Shown here: piece after piece, positions 54,039-61,945 of the stretch
How positions within the stretch are numbered: position 1 is the stretch's first letter
Layout of the letters: every line of letters begins with the position of its first letter
Assembly (NCBI RefSeq): GCF_002002865.1
Contig: NZ_CP019508.1
Span: 1 to 64,000, forward strand
Direction: 5' to 3'
Origin: Brevundimonas sp. LM2
Lineage (GTDB): Bacteria > Pseudomonadota > Alphaproteobacteria > Caulobacterales > Caulobacteraceae
DNA: 64,000 nucleotides
Translations under genes and position numbers: made by a program
The notes under the pieces: model-generated
The model's database searches: none
The model's input: only the letters and a program-made list of their open reading frames with translations
Told to the model about the DNA's origin: nothing

Positions 54039-55252
54039 CAGGCCTGCCCGGCCACCCATCCCGACGACCAGGCCCACTGAAAGTTGTACCCCCCCAGCCA
54101 GCCGGTGATGTCGACCACCTCGCCGATGAAATACAGGCCCGGCACCGATTTCACCGCCATCGTCGCCTGGTCCAGCTGATCGGTCGCCACCCCGCCCAGG
54201 GTGACCTCGGCGGTGCGATAGCCTTCCGACCCCACCGGCTTGACGGTCCAGCCGTTCACCGCCGCCTCCAGCCGCGCCAGCACCTTGTCCCCGACCTCGG
54301 CCAGCTTGCCGTTGGCGCCTTCCCGCGCGGTCAGCACCTCGGCCAGGCGGCGCGGCACGATATGGCCCAGCGCCGTGTGCACCGCCTGTTTGCCGCCGTT
54401 CTCGGCCTTGGCCACCTTCAGCCGCTCCAGCACCGGCACCCCCGGTGCCATGGCCACCGTGATCGCCTCCCCCTCGCGCCAGTAGGAGCTGATCTGCAGG
54501 ATCGCCGGTCCCGACAGCCCCCGATGGGTGAACAGCATGGCCTCATTGAAGGTGGGCCTACCGCCTTTCGGGCTGCTTGAGGCCGGGCTGGCTGTGACGG
54601 ACACATCCACCGCCACCCCCGCCAGAGCCGTGGTCTGCTCCAGCAACCCCGCCTCGAAGGTCAGCGGCACCAGGGCCGGCCGCGTCTCGGTGACCCGCAG
54701 ACCCATCGACCGCGCCAGGTCATAGCCCCAGCCCGTGGCCCCCATCTTGGGAATCGACTTGCCGCCCGACGCCACCACCAGCGCGGCGCAATTCACCGCC
54801 GTCCCGTCCGACAGGGTCAAAGCGAACCCCTCTCCCGCGCGCGCGACCGCCGCCACCCCGGTCCCCAGCCGCAGGGTCACCGCCGCCGCCCGCATGGCCT
54901 CGGTCAGCATCCGCACGATCTGTTTGGCCGAGTCGTCGCAGAACAGCTGACCCAGGGTCTTCTCGTGCCAGGCGATCCCCGCCCGATCGACCCGCGCCAC
55001 GAAGTCCGCCGCCGTGAACCGCCCCAGGGCCGAGGCCGCGAACCGCGGGTTCTCGCCCAGGAAATTGGCCACCGTCGTGCCCCTATTGGTGAAGTTGCAG
55101 CGCCCCCCGCCCGAGATCCGGATCTTCTCGCCGGGCGCCCGGGCGTGGTCGAGCACCAGCACCCGCCGCCCCCTCTGCCCCGCCTCGGCGGCGCAGACCA
55201 TCCCGGCCGCCCCTGCCCCCACCACCACCACGTCGAACGTCTCGGTCTTCAT
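54035..55252 (-). CDS. HI0933/BaiN-like FAD-dependent oxidoreductase
   Basis: About 405 residues. FAD-binding VVVVGAGAAGMVCAAEAGQRG, then EKIRISGGGRCNFTN typical of this family, GGKSIPKMGATGWGYDLA, and the C-terminus FIGEVVDITGWLGGYNFQWAWSSGWVAG. ATG 55252 (MKTETFDV) is chosen because the FAD motif follows. Function of the family is unknown in detail. Convergent with the LysR gene with a 4-base overlap. Confidence 0.9.
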   Translation of the reverse strand: MKTETFDVVVVGAGAAGMVCAAEAGQRGRRVLVLDHARAPGEKIRISGGGRCNFTNRGTTVANFLGENPRFAASALGRFTAADFVARVDRAGIAWHEKTLGQLFCDDSAKQIVRMLTEAMRAAAVTLRLGTGVAAVARAGEGFALTLSDGTAVNCAALVVASGGKSIPKMGATGWGYDLARSMGLRVTETRPALVPLTFEAGLLEQTTALAGVAVDVSVTASPASSSPKGGRPTFNEAMLFTHRGLSGPAILQISSYWREGEAITVAMAPGVPVLERLKVAKAENGGKQAVHTALGHIVPRRLAEVLTAREGANGKLAEVGDKVLARLEAAVNGWTVKPVGSEGYRTAEVTLGGVATDQLDQATMAVKSVPGLYFIGEVVDITGWLGGYNFQWAWSSGWVAGQAC

Positions 55253-55389
55253 GCAGGGCCTCCTAGCACATCGCCGGCTCCTTTCGCCTCCTGTGCACAA
55301 CCGGAACAAACCGCGAACACCCCCTTGCCCCCGCCCCCCACAGGGCCCTAGATCGCCCCCGGGTCGGCGCCCGCATCGAGTTCAGTATC

Positions 55390-55584
55390 GTGATCCCTCC
55401 CGACCCCGCCGCCCCCCTGCTCGCTGCCGTGCGCGGGCTGGACCTGTCCAGCGCCGACGGCCGCGCCGGCATCCGCTGCCTGCTGGCCGAGATCGAGCGC
55501 CTGTCCCCCGGCGCCGTCCAGCAGCAGGCCGCCGCCCTCCAGCTGCGCGCCCTCGGCTGCCCTCCGCCCGCAGAGCGGTCGTGA
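55390..55584 (+). CDS. 64-residue small protein
   Basis: GTG 55390. IPPDPAAPLLAAVRGLDLSSADG and LLAEIERLSPGAVQQQAAALQL look helical. No family recognised. The next gene begins 3 bases after its stop, so they form an operon. Opposite in direction to the terminase. Confidence 0.5.
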   Translation: MIPPDPAAPLLAAVRGLDLSSADGRAGIRCLLAEIERLSPGAVQQQAAALQLRALGCPPPAERS

Positions 55585-55587
55585 ACC

Positions 55588-55845
55588 ATGACGCCGCAAC
55601 AGGTCCGCGCCGACCACACCCTCCGGGCCCTGATCGACTGCGGCCGCTGCAACCGCATGCGGTCGCTCAGCGTCGGGGCCATCCCCCGCCGCTGGCAGAC
55701 CACCGACCTGGGCCGCATCCCGTTCCGCTGCTTCACCTGCGGCGAGCGCCCCACCCGCGTCCAGGTCGAGCGCGGCTGGGGCCCCCAGCACGAGACGGTG
55801 TGGACCTGGTCCCTGCGCGAGGGCGGCCACCCCGCGGGGATGTGA
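55588..55845 (+). CDS. small zinc-ribbon-like protein
   Basis: 85 residues. Two Cys pairs, CGRC near 18 and CFTC near 48, suggest zinc binding. The C-terminal 29 codons (55756-55845) reappear in degenerate form at 57939-58028 on the other side of the terminase. The stop is 4 bases from the end of the terminase gene. Function is unknown; location suggests a phage-like origin. Confidence 0.6.
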   Translation: MTPQQVRADHTLRALIDCGRCNRMRSLSVGAIPRRWQTTDLGRIPFRCFTCGERPTRVQVERGWGPQHETVWTWSLREGGHPAGM

Positions 55846-55849
55846 GGCC

Positions 55850-57688
55850 TCAGCCCCCCGCCAGCCCCGGCCGCCCCGCCGGCCAGTCCAGCAGCCGGAT
55901 CCGCGGCCCCTCGCCCCCCGACCGGTCGATCAGCAGGTCCGTCAGGGCCCAGACCAGGGCATCCGCCCGGTCCAGGTCCCAGCCCGCCTCGTCGCCCCCG
56001 ATCGCCATCAGCTCCTCCTCCAGCGCCCCCAGCCCCGGCGCATGGGTGACCCGGCCCTGCTCGTACAGGGCCGCCACCGGCTCGGCCCGGATCCGCTTGC
56101 CCTTCGTCGCCCGCACCTCGCGGATGCGCACGGCGCAGCCCGCCGTCTTCAGCACCGCCCGCACCATCTCGCCCCCCTGGTTGACCTCGACCACCAGGGC
56201 GACCGCGCCGAATTCCTCGGCCGCCCGCACCGCCCGCCGCGCCCACCCGTCCGGCCCCAGCCCCGCCACCGAGCGATCCGCCAGCACATGGGCGCGGTCC
56301 CCCGCGCGCCCCGCCACCACGATCCCGCAGGCATTGCCCCCCGCCGTCGTCGTCGGATCGATGGCCACGACGATGCGGTCGAAGGAGGGACTAGGGACTA
56401 GGGAGTGGGGAGTAGGGAGTAGGGATTGGAGATCAGAACCCGGCTCCAAAGGTTCGCGCGCACGGCCGTCCGTCCCCCCTTCCCTAGTCCCTACTCCCCA
56501 CTCCCTACTCCCTAATCCCTCCCTCGCCCGCCCCATCATCTCCGCCGTGAACAGCGCCCCCTCGACGTCCACCACCCGCCCCTCCAGCTCCTGCGCCGCC
56601 TTGCGCGTGCCGCCGTACAGCCGCTCCAGCCCCTCGACGAAGCCCGCCGCCAGGTTGGCCGCATTGTCCCGCGTCGCCGCATGCGTCTCCACCAGCCCCG
56701 GCTCGGCCCTCAGGTCCCTCAGCGCCCCGATCGGCTTCGGCGTCGTCGTCACCACCAGCCGGGGCCGCTCTCCCAGCCGCAACCCCATCCGCAACAGCGC
56801 CAGCGTCGCCCCCGGCCCGCCCCGCCCGCGCGGCCAGGCGCAGAATTCGTCCGCCCAGGCCGCCGCGAACTGCGGCCCCCGCAGCGCCTCCGGGTCCTCG
56901 GCGGAAAAGGCCTGGGCCACCGCCCCGTTCGGAAACACCAGCCGTTTCCTCGACGGTTCGAACACCGGCCGCACCCCGCCCCATTTCGGATCGTTCCAGC
57001 GCGCCAGCGCGGCGATCCCCGACACGCCCTCGACCATCACCTCGCGCACGTCGTGCAGACTGCCCCCGATCAGCGCCAGCCGTCCCCCGGCCCCCAGCGC
57101 CTCCGCCTGATCCGACAGCCACACCGCCCCCGCCCGCGTCTTCCCCGCCCCCCGTCCCCCCAGGAACAGCCACGTCGTCCAGTCCCCCTCGGGCTCCCTC
57201 TGCGCCGCCCGCAGCTCAGGCTCGCACCACCCTTCTCCCTCCCCCTGAGGGGGAGGGTCGTCGCCCTCTTGGGCGACGGGGTGGGGACGGCCCGGCGACC
57301 CAACCCCATTCTTCAACCGCCGCACCGCCCGCGCGCTCTGCGTCAGCGCCAGAAAGTCCGGCAGCCGCCCCTCGTCCGCCGCCCGCCGCGCGCGCTCCAG
57401 CGCCCGCGCCTCGGACCCCTCCAGGTCCAGGGGATCGAAGGCGAACCCCCGCGCCACCACGGGATCGGGCGCGGGGGTGATCGGTGGCGGCTGCGACCAG
57501 CGATAGACCGCCCCCGGCCGGTCCTTCTTGCGATAGCCCCGGTTCCGCGCCTGCCAGTTCATGGCCGACACGCTGACCCCGTGCTCGTCCGCCAGGGCGC
57601 TGGCGACCTCCCCGGCCACATAGCGTTCCAGCAGGGCGATCCACACGTCCTCCGCCAGCTTCGATCGTCCCGGCCGCCCTGTCCCCAT
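55850..57688 (-). CDS. phage/GTA-type large terminase with fused HTH N-terminus
   Basis: About 612 residues. Residues 1-60 resemble a small-terminase-type helix-turn-helix (LAEDVWIALLERYVAGEVAS then SVSAMNWQARNRGYRKKDRPG). Walker A GGRGAGKTRAG (177-187), Walker B WADE region near 278, nuclease Asp in VAIDPTTTAGG near 444. Similar to the TerL of RcGTA-like gene transfer agents. Two repeat elements are translated in frame: residues about 128-152 (CTCCCTCCCC family) between HTH and ATPase, and about 390-435 (GGGACTA family) between ATPase and nuclease. No portal, capsid or tail genes are adjacent. Confidence 0.85.
   Translation of the reverse strand: MGTGRPGRSKLAEDVWIALLERYVAGEVASALADEHGVSVSAMNWQARNRGYRKKDRPGAVYRWSQPPPITPAPDPVVARGFAFDPLDLEGSEARALERARRAADEGRLPDFLALTQSARAVRRLKNGVGSPGRPHPVAQEGDDPPPQGEGEGWCEPELRAAQREPEGDWTTWLFLGGRGAGKTRAGAVWLSDQAEALGAGGRLALIGGSLHDVREVMVEGVSGIAALARWNDPKWGGVRPVFEPSRKRLVFPNGAVAQAFSAEDPEALRGPQFAAAWADEFCAWPRGRGGPGATLALLRMGLRLGERPRLVVTTTPKPIGALRDLRAEPGLVETHAATRDNAANLAAGFVEGLERLYGGTRKAAQELEGRVVDVEGALFTAEMMGRAREGLGSREWGVGTREGGTDGRAREPLEPGSDLQSLLPTPHSLVPSPSFDRIVVAIDPTTTAGGNACGIVVAGRAGDRAHVLADRSVAGLGPDGWARRAVRAAEEFGAVALVVEVNQGGEMVRAVLKTAGCAVRIREVRATKGKRIRAEPVAALYEQGRVTHAPGLGALEEELMAIGGDEAGWDLDRADALVWALTDLLIDRSGGEGPRIRLLDWPAGRPGLAGG
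56385..56523. repeat. CTAGGGA/TCCCTAG inverted tandem repeat inside terminase (family B, copy 3)
   Basis: Left arm 56385-56428: GGACTAGG and GGAGTAG words. Right arm 56477-56523: CCCTAGT, CCCTACT words. The loop is about 48 bases. It lies in the coding frame and adds about 46 residues (SREWGVGTREGG and LLPTPHSLVPSP) between the ATPase and nuclease halves, with no stop codon in the frame. Confidence 0.85.
57232..57299. repeat. half of a CTCCCTCCCC-family element inside terminase
   Basis: CTTCTCCCTCCCCC with GGGGGAGGGTCGTCGCC and GGGCGACGGGGTGGGG match the left half of copy 1. It contributes about 24 residues (NGVGSPGRPHPVAQEGDDPPP) between the HTH and ATPase regions. The right half of the element is absent. 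Confidence 0.75.
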
Positions 57689-57816
57689 CCGGCGATGATA
57701 AGCCAGCCCGTAACCCGGGCGAGTTTAGCCCCGTCTTGGCGAACCCGCCCCTTGAAATTAAAGCGCGATTCCGCCCCATCGCGGACAACTCGGACGCTTC
57801 AGACGGACACCCCCAA

Positions 57817-57862
57817 TCCTCCCCCATCGGGGGAGGGGGACCGCCGAAGGCGGTGGAGGGGG
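57817..57862. repeat. CTCCCCC-palindrome near the terminase start
   Basis: CCTCCCCCATCGGGGGAGG is a hairpin; followed by ACCGCCGAAGGCGGTGGAGGGGG, a second one. This is a short relative of the CTCCCTCCCC family. Confidence 0.6.
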
Positions 57863-57916
57863 CCAAGGCTCCCGGCTCTTCGGGCGAAAGCGCCCCGTCC
57901 GCCCTACAACGGCTTT

Positions 57917-57945
57917 GTCATCCCCGCGAAAGCGGGGACGCATCC
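57917..57945. repeat. GTCATCCCCGCGAAAGCGGGGA repeat unit (family F)
   Basis: GTCATCCCCGCG then AAAGCGGGGACGCATCC: a short palindrome of a type found in many proteobacterial intergenic spaces. It ends exactly where the truncated paralog begins, so it may have been the break point. Confidence 0.65.
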
Positions 57946-58028
57946 AAGTCGAGCGCGGCTGGGGCCCCCAGCACGAGACGGTGTGGACGTGGTCGCTGAA
58001 GGAGGGGGTGCACCCGGCGGGGGTGTGA
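57939..58028 (+). pseudogene. truncated 3' end of the 85-residue gene (paralog of 55588-55845)
   Basis: Frame RIQVERGWGPQHETVWTWSL then KEGVHPAGV and stop. It matches codons 56-85 of the intact gene with about 12 base changes in 90, mostly synonymous or mild, so the copy is old. It flanks the terminase in direct orientation with 55756-55845. Confidence 0.8.
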
Positions 58029-58135
58029 GGGTACTGTTGCGGCAGACGGAGCGGGCACTACGTGCTGAGACACGTTTCCAGTTGGCAGCACACGGTGGCC
58101 GTGCAAGCTTATGCTTCGCAATCGGGGTTCGCTCG

Positions 58136-58495
58136 GTGAAAGACTATCAACACAGAGTCGAGGAATGGCTTGTCGCCTGTTTCCCCCCCGAGTCATGGTC
58201 AAACAAGCATGAGCGTGTTCATCGCTTCCTCGAGGAGTCATTGGAGCTCGCTCAAGCGCATGGGTGCTCGAAGGAAGACGCCATTACGCTAGTCTCATAC
58301 GTCTACGGGCGTCCGACCGGCCAGCCAGATGCAGAAACCGGCGGCGTACTGGTGACGCTGGCGGCATTGTGCAGCGCTACTGAGGTCGACTTGGCTGGCG
58401 CAGGCGAGCGTGAGCTTGCCAAAAACTGGGCGCGAATAGACGCGATCAGACAAAAGCAAGCGTCCAAACCACCTGGGTCGCCGCTGCCGGAGTAG
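58136..58495 (+). CDS. MazG-like NTP pyrophosphohydrolase
   Basis: About 119 residues from GTG 58136. The all-alpha NTP-PPase pattern is visible: VHRFLEESLELAQAHG (E-x-x-E type metal ligands) and ETGGVLVTLAALCSATEVDLAG with the second acidic set. Such enzymes cleave NTP/dNTP to NMP; phage relatives remove dCTP or dUTP. The gene is first in the AT-richer island. GTG is chosen since it lies just before KDYQHRVEEW; the frame is open upstream. Confidence 0.75.
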   Translation: MKDYQHRVEEWLVACFPPESWSNKHERVHRFLEESLELAQAHGCSKEDAITLVSYVYGRPTGQPDAETGGVLVTLAALCSATEVDLAGAGERELAKNWARIDAIRQKQASKPPGSPLPE

Positions 58496-58526
58496 GCACG
58501 GCCAGACGGACTTTTAGGCGCAATCC

Positions 58527-58853
58527 TTGATCATCTCTTTCGAGACGCAGGTGCTACAAGACATATGCTGTAGCATTGGCGCGGCAGAAGCTGAGCTTGG
58601 CCCCGGACATGCAGGAGCACTCATGACTGCTCTTGCGGAGATGGAGGCGTTTACGACCGCAGCGGAGGTCCTCGAGTTTCGGGCTGAAGACGCCGAGCTT
58701 CACGCGGACGATTCCCTTTCATTCGCGGTTGGTCCAGTCTACGTCGCAACGTTCGTCCCGGTCGGCACGAAAATTACACGTGATGCCTGCGGTAAAGTTG
58801 ACTGGAAGAGTGTCACTCGATTGAAAATCCTGACCCTTTGGAAGCGCTCATGA
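58527..58853 (+). CDS. HigB/RelE-like toxin
   Basis: About 108 residues from TTG 58527 (no ATG suits). ISFETQVLQDICCSIGAAEAELGPGHAGAL and the end VDWKSVTRLKILTLWK match the RelE/HigB-type toxins paired with XRE proteins. It overlaps the next gene by 4 bases (ATGA), the usual toxin-antitoxin layout with the toxin first. Confidence 0.75.
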   Translation: MIISFETQVLQDICCSIGAAEAELGPGHAGALMTALAEMEAFTTAAEVLEFRAEDAELHADDSLSFAVGPVYVATFVPVGTKITRDACGKVDWKSVTRLKILTLWKRS

Positions 58854-59944
58854 GCAATCAGCTGACCTCCACTGATTGGTTTTCAAAGCCCGGTGATTCG
58901 ATGCGTGCTGCAATGCAGCGCAAAGGAAAGTCTGCCGACGACCTAGCATCTCATCTAAACGGCGGCCTCCAGGAGGTTCGTGGGCTTATGGAGGGGTCGC
59001 TCGCAATCGACGAGAACACCGCTGGTGCGTTGGCAAGAGCGCTTGGAGCAACCTCGACGTTCTGGCTCCAACGTCAGGCGAACTACGAAATCTCATTAGA
59101 ACGAGCGGTTAGCGCCGCACTTCCGCGCGTTGATGAGTGGCTAGACGTCGTGCCCACGCCAGGGCCTGCGCGGCGCGGCCAGTTTACCGAGGAAGCAATG
59201 CGAAGCGAGTTGGAGCGCCGACTCGTATTCTTTAGCGTGCCGACTTTGGATGCTTGGCAACAGCGGTACGGCAATGTTTTCTCAGATACCAAATTTCGGA
59301 CATCGCCAAGTTTTCAATCCTCCAAGGCAGCTACAACGCTTTGGCTAAGACGAGGAGAATTGGAGGCCGATCTGGCGATCACGAAGCCGTTCCGAGAATC
59401 TCGCTTGCGTGAGGTGTTGCCTGCGATCAGGGAGCTAACTCGGATAAGCAAACCTGACCGCTTCCTGCCAAAACTAAAAGTGCTGTGCGCTGAGGCGGGC
59501 GTAGCAGTTGTTGTAGTGAAGACGCCTTCAGGATGCCATGCCAGCGGTGCGAGCCGAATGATTTCAGCCGATAAGGCTATGATGCTACTAAGTTTCCGCC
59601 ATCGTGCCGATGACCATTTTTGGTTTACCGTCTTCCACGAGTTAGGCCATCTTATACTGCATGGAGGTCAAACCTTTGTGGATGCAGAAGACACGATTGT
59701 CGATGCGTTAGAGCAGGAGGCGAATCAATTCGCCGCTGATTGCATCTTGCCTGATTCAGAACGAAGTCAGTTAGCTTCACTCTCTCCGGATCGCAGATCG
59801 GTTCTCAGCTTTAGTAAGATTAACGGAATATCTCCTGGCCTTACTGTAGGGCAAATGCAGCATCTGAAGTTAATTAGTCATAGCAAGCTTAACTCGCTTA
59901 AGCGCAGATGGGCTTGGGCTGACATCGACCCGGCTCTAGTCTGA
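58850..59944 (+). CDS. XRE-family protein with ImmA/IrrE metallopeptidase domain
   Basis: About 364 residues. HigA-like HTH at 20-80 (KGKSADDLASHLNGGLQEVRGLM, abridged) and a C-terminal ImmA/IrrE peptidase with HELGHLILH (263-271) and Glu near 290 (EQEANQFAAD). Partner of the HigB-like toxin: probable antitoxin, and possibly a protease that cleaves a repressor on stress. Start ATG 58850 inside the toxin stop. It ends 1 base before the convergent gene stop. AT-richer than the surroundings. Confidence 0.85.
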   Translation: MSNQLTSTDWFSKPGDSMRAAMQRKGKSADDLASHLNGGLQEVRGLMEGSLAIDENTAGALARALGATSTFWLQRQANYEISLERAVSAALPRVDEWLDVVPTPGPARRGQFTEEAMRSELERRLVFFSVPTLDAWQQRYGNVFSDTKFRTSPSFQSSKAATTLWLRRGELEADLAITKPFRESRLREVLPAIRELTRISKPDRFLPKLKVLCAEAGVAVVVVKTPSGCHASGASRMISADKAMMLLSFRHRADDHFWFTVFHELGHLILHGGQTFVDAEDTIVDALEQEANQFAADCILPDSERSQLASLSPDRRSVLSFSKINGISPGLTVGQMQHLKLISHSKLNSLKRRWAWADIDPALV

Positions 59945-59945
59945 T

Positions 59946-60854
59946 CTATCCTTTAAAATGAACGAATTTATTGGGACTTTTTTGCCAGTTACACAATGAA
60001 TCTTCTAATACTGACATTCCCACTCCGAGATCATCGTCCAACATGGTCAGTTTTTCTTGGAGCTGCTTGGGACTCAGCGGTCCCTTTATCACTCCGGTGA
60101 ACAGCAGACTCACCCCGCCTCTTGGCCCGGTGGCTCCCGAAAGGTAAGCGGAGGTCGGGCTGATATTTGCAAGGCCGTATCGGCTGACCAGCATCAAGTA
60201 GTCAAAGCGAGCGAGTCTACCGAAACTTTTGACCACAAAAGCGCTGTAGAGGCCGTCAAATGGGTCGTTGCCGCCCTGCTTAGTTAGCTGCGAGAAACGG
60301 GCGGCGTGGCCTCCACTCCCAATCCAAGAAACGTAACTCTCGACAACTTCGCCGGTGTAGAGCTTTGCCCCCGGTCGAAGACTTTGGTACTTTCGATGAT
60401 TACCAAACTTTCCTCCAATATTCTGCCAATTGGCCTTGAGCCAAAGGTTTACTGAATTTGGAGAGTTTTGCACGGTCGCCCAATCCCAGCGCCCGCTACC
60501 CAGTTTTCCGTAAAAATCCCGTAGTCGAAGCCAACCGCTATCCGCAGGCTTTGCGAAGTGCGTCATCAGAAAAATTAGCCAAAACGCTTCATCCAAATTT
60601 CCTGCCGCCTTATGAAACGCTACAGCTCGCTCTGGATCGAACCGGGGATCCAACGGATCTGCCCTGAAGTCTGCTGCCGGCTTTGATTGGATGGCCTTGT
60701 AGAAGTCCTCACGCCTCAAGCTGGCAACAATCTGTAGTGCCAATACCTCCTGAGCAGATTTGCTAGATATTCCAGGCAAAGGCTGTCGATGCAGATTATG
60801 AACCGCTAGAGCATTTGATATTCGGAGGCGATCAGCTTCTCGACTTGGCCACAT
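59946..60854 (-). CDS. alpha-glutamyl/putrescinyl thymine pyrophosphorylase-like protein
   Basis: About 302 residues. The pattern FWLIFLMTHFAKPADSGWLRL, FGRLARFDYLMLVSRYGL, SAYLSGATGPRGGVSLLF and VGMSVLEDSLCNWQKSPNKFVHF fits the DNA-glycosylase-fold group predicted to act on hypermodified thymine (clade 3 in naming of Iyer, Burroughs and Aravind). I name it by memory of the sequence pattern, not by search. It is 11 bases downstream of the thymidylate-synthase-like gene on the same strand. AT-rich. Confidence 0.65.
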   Translation of the reverse strand: MWPSREADRLRISNALAVHNLHRQPLPGISSKSAQEVLALQIVASLRREDFYKAIQSKPAADFRADPLDPRFDPERAVAFHKAAGNLDEAFWLIFLMTHFAKPADSGWLRLRDFYGKLGSGRWDWATVQNSPNSVNLWLKANWQNIGGKFGNHRKYQSLRPGAKLYTGEVVESYVSWIGSGGHAARFSQLTKQGGNDPFDGLYSAFVVKSFGRLARFDYLMLVSRYGLANISPTSAYLSGATGPRGGVSLLFTGVIKGPLSPKQLQEKLTMLDDDLGVGMSVLEDSLCNWQKSPNKFVHFKG

Positions 60855-60865
60855 CGTATTCGGTC

Positions 60866-61828
60866 CTATTGCCGCTTCAACGGTGCGCGAACGGCCATGG
60901 TTTTTCTGGCATCAATGTATGGGAAATACATTGGCTCATGAAGCTGCTCCTTCAGTTTATCCAACTTTTCTGGTTGCCCGCTTGCCCAATACGCCTCGAC
61001 TAGAATGATTATGTCCTTCCAGTACGCATTGCTCTGCAGCGCTGCACCGATTGGTTCGCCGTGCCTTATACTATCTTCCGCCGCCAATATGGCCGGTACG
61101 AGTGCAAAGTTATCACCTATCGGCATTTCCGGCATGGGTGCCGGTCGTTGGTAACCTTCAGACACGTATGATTTCATATCGTCGTAAAAATTATCATATA
61201 CGTGCATGCTTCCAGCATAATGCATGTAGGTGCCGAGCTCTACGTTGAGTCTTCTTGCTATAAGCTCTTGCATCATCGTAAAGCAGAACACGTCGTGCGG
61301 AAGGCCCCAATACGCGTCATTTGAGCGCATAGTTACTGATAAGTGAAGCCCATCTTCTCTAAGGTGAAACTGAAGAGTTGTCGTACATGGAATTTCTTTT
61401 TTATCGATGGCTATATCTTCAGCATTGAACAGCTGAATGACTGCTCGCCTGGTGCCAGGTTTACGACTTAGAATCGAGATAATGGAATCAATTTGGTTGA
61501 TTCCGCGCATATCGAAAAGACGGGGCCCGTAGGCCCCCTCAATGATGCCATTGACAACTTCGTCTCTATAGATCGGGACGTAGGGTTCGATGAATCCGAG
61601 ATCTTCGCGGCCCGATAAATACCAAAGTAGTTCGCCCAAGGCGCTAAACGTCTTGCCTCGATTTTCCGAGCGGCTCAGGCGTGCACGAGGATTAGAAACG
61701 TGGAGAGAGACGCCTAAAATCTCAAAATTTGATCCTCGGCTGCCCTCTTCATTTCTGCGGGTGGTTTTTCCCAACGCATTGTAAAGTTGGATAAGAACGT
61801 CATCGAGACTATCGCCACTGCATTCCAT
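60866..61828 (-). CDS. thymidylate synthase-like / deoxynucleotide hydroxymethylase-like protein
   Basis: About 320 residues. ThyA superfamily core: catalytic Cys in EIPCTTTLQFHLRED, RSNDAYWGLPHDVFCFTMM where the ThyA motif RSxDxxxGxPxN has Asp for Asn, then GTYMHYAGSMHVYDNF with His and Tyr. The Asn-to-Asp change is the one seen in T4 dCMP hydroxymethylase, which prefers dCMP. ATG 61828 is chosen over GTG 61834 since AAGGG lies about 7 bases before it. It is first in a two-gene operon with the pyrophosphorylase-like protein. Confidence 0.82.
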   Translation of the reverse strand: MECSGDSLDDVLIQLYNALGKTTRRNEEGSRGSNFEILGVSLHVSNPRARLSRSENRGKTFSALGELLWYLSGREDLGFIEPYVPIYRDEVVNGIIEGAYGPRLFDMRGINQIDSIISILSRKPGTRRAVIQLFNAEDIAIDKKEIPCTTTLQFHLREDGLHLSVTMRSNDAYWGLPHDVFCFTMMQELIARRLNVELGTYMHYAGSMHVYDNFYDDMKSYVSEGYQRPAPMPEMPIGDNFALVPAILAAEDSIRHGEPIGAALQSNAYWKDIIILVEAYWASGQPEKLDKLKEQLHEPMYFPYIDARKTMAVRAPLKRQ

Positions 61829-61945
61829 GTCCACACCCTTGCCTGCGCGAGGATAGCCGTACAGGTTGTGGGCCTGTCAACTGGCGCGCGCGATACGAGA
61901 TGTCGTCCTTCAGCCAGCCGCTAGCTCTGCGACAGATCCCGCCCC

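Larger units (their letters stand above)
57689..58135. other. intergenic region between terminase and the AT-rich island
   Basis: Holds the terminase promoter side, a CCTCCCCCATCGGGGGAGG palindrome at 57817-57862, a GTCATCCCCGCGAAAGCGGGGA repeat at 57917-57945, and the truncated paralog at 57939-58028. Then about 107 bases lead to GTG 58136. No intact gene is seen. The GC content visibly falls from about 58050 onward. Confidence 0.6.
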
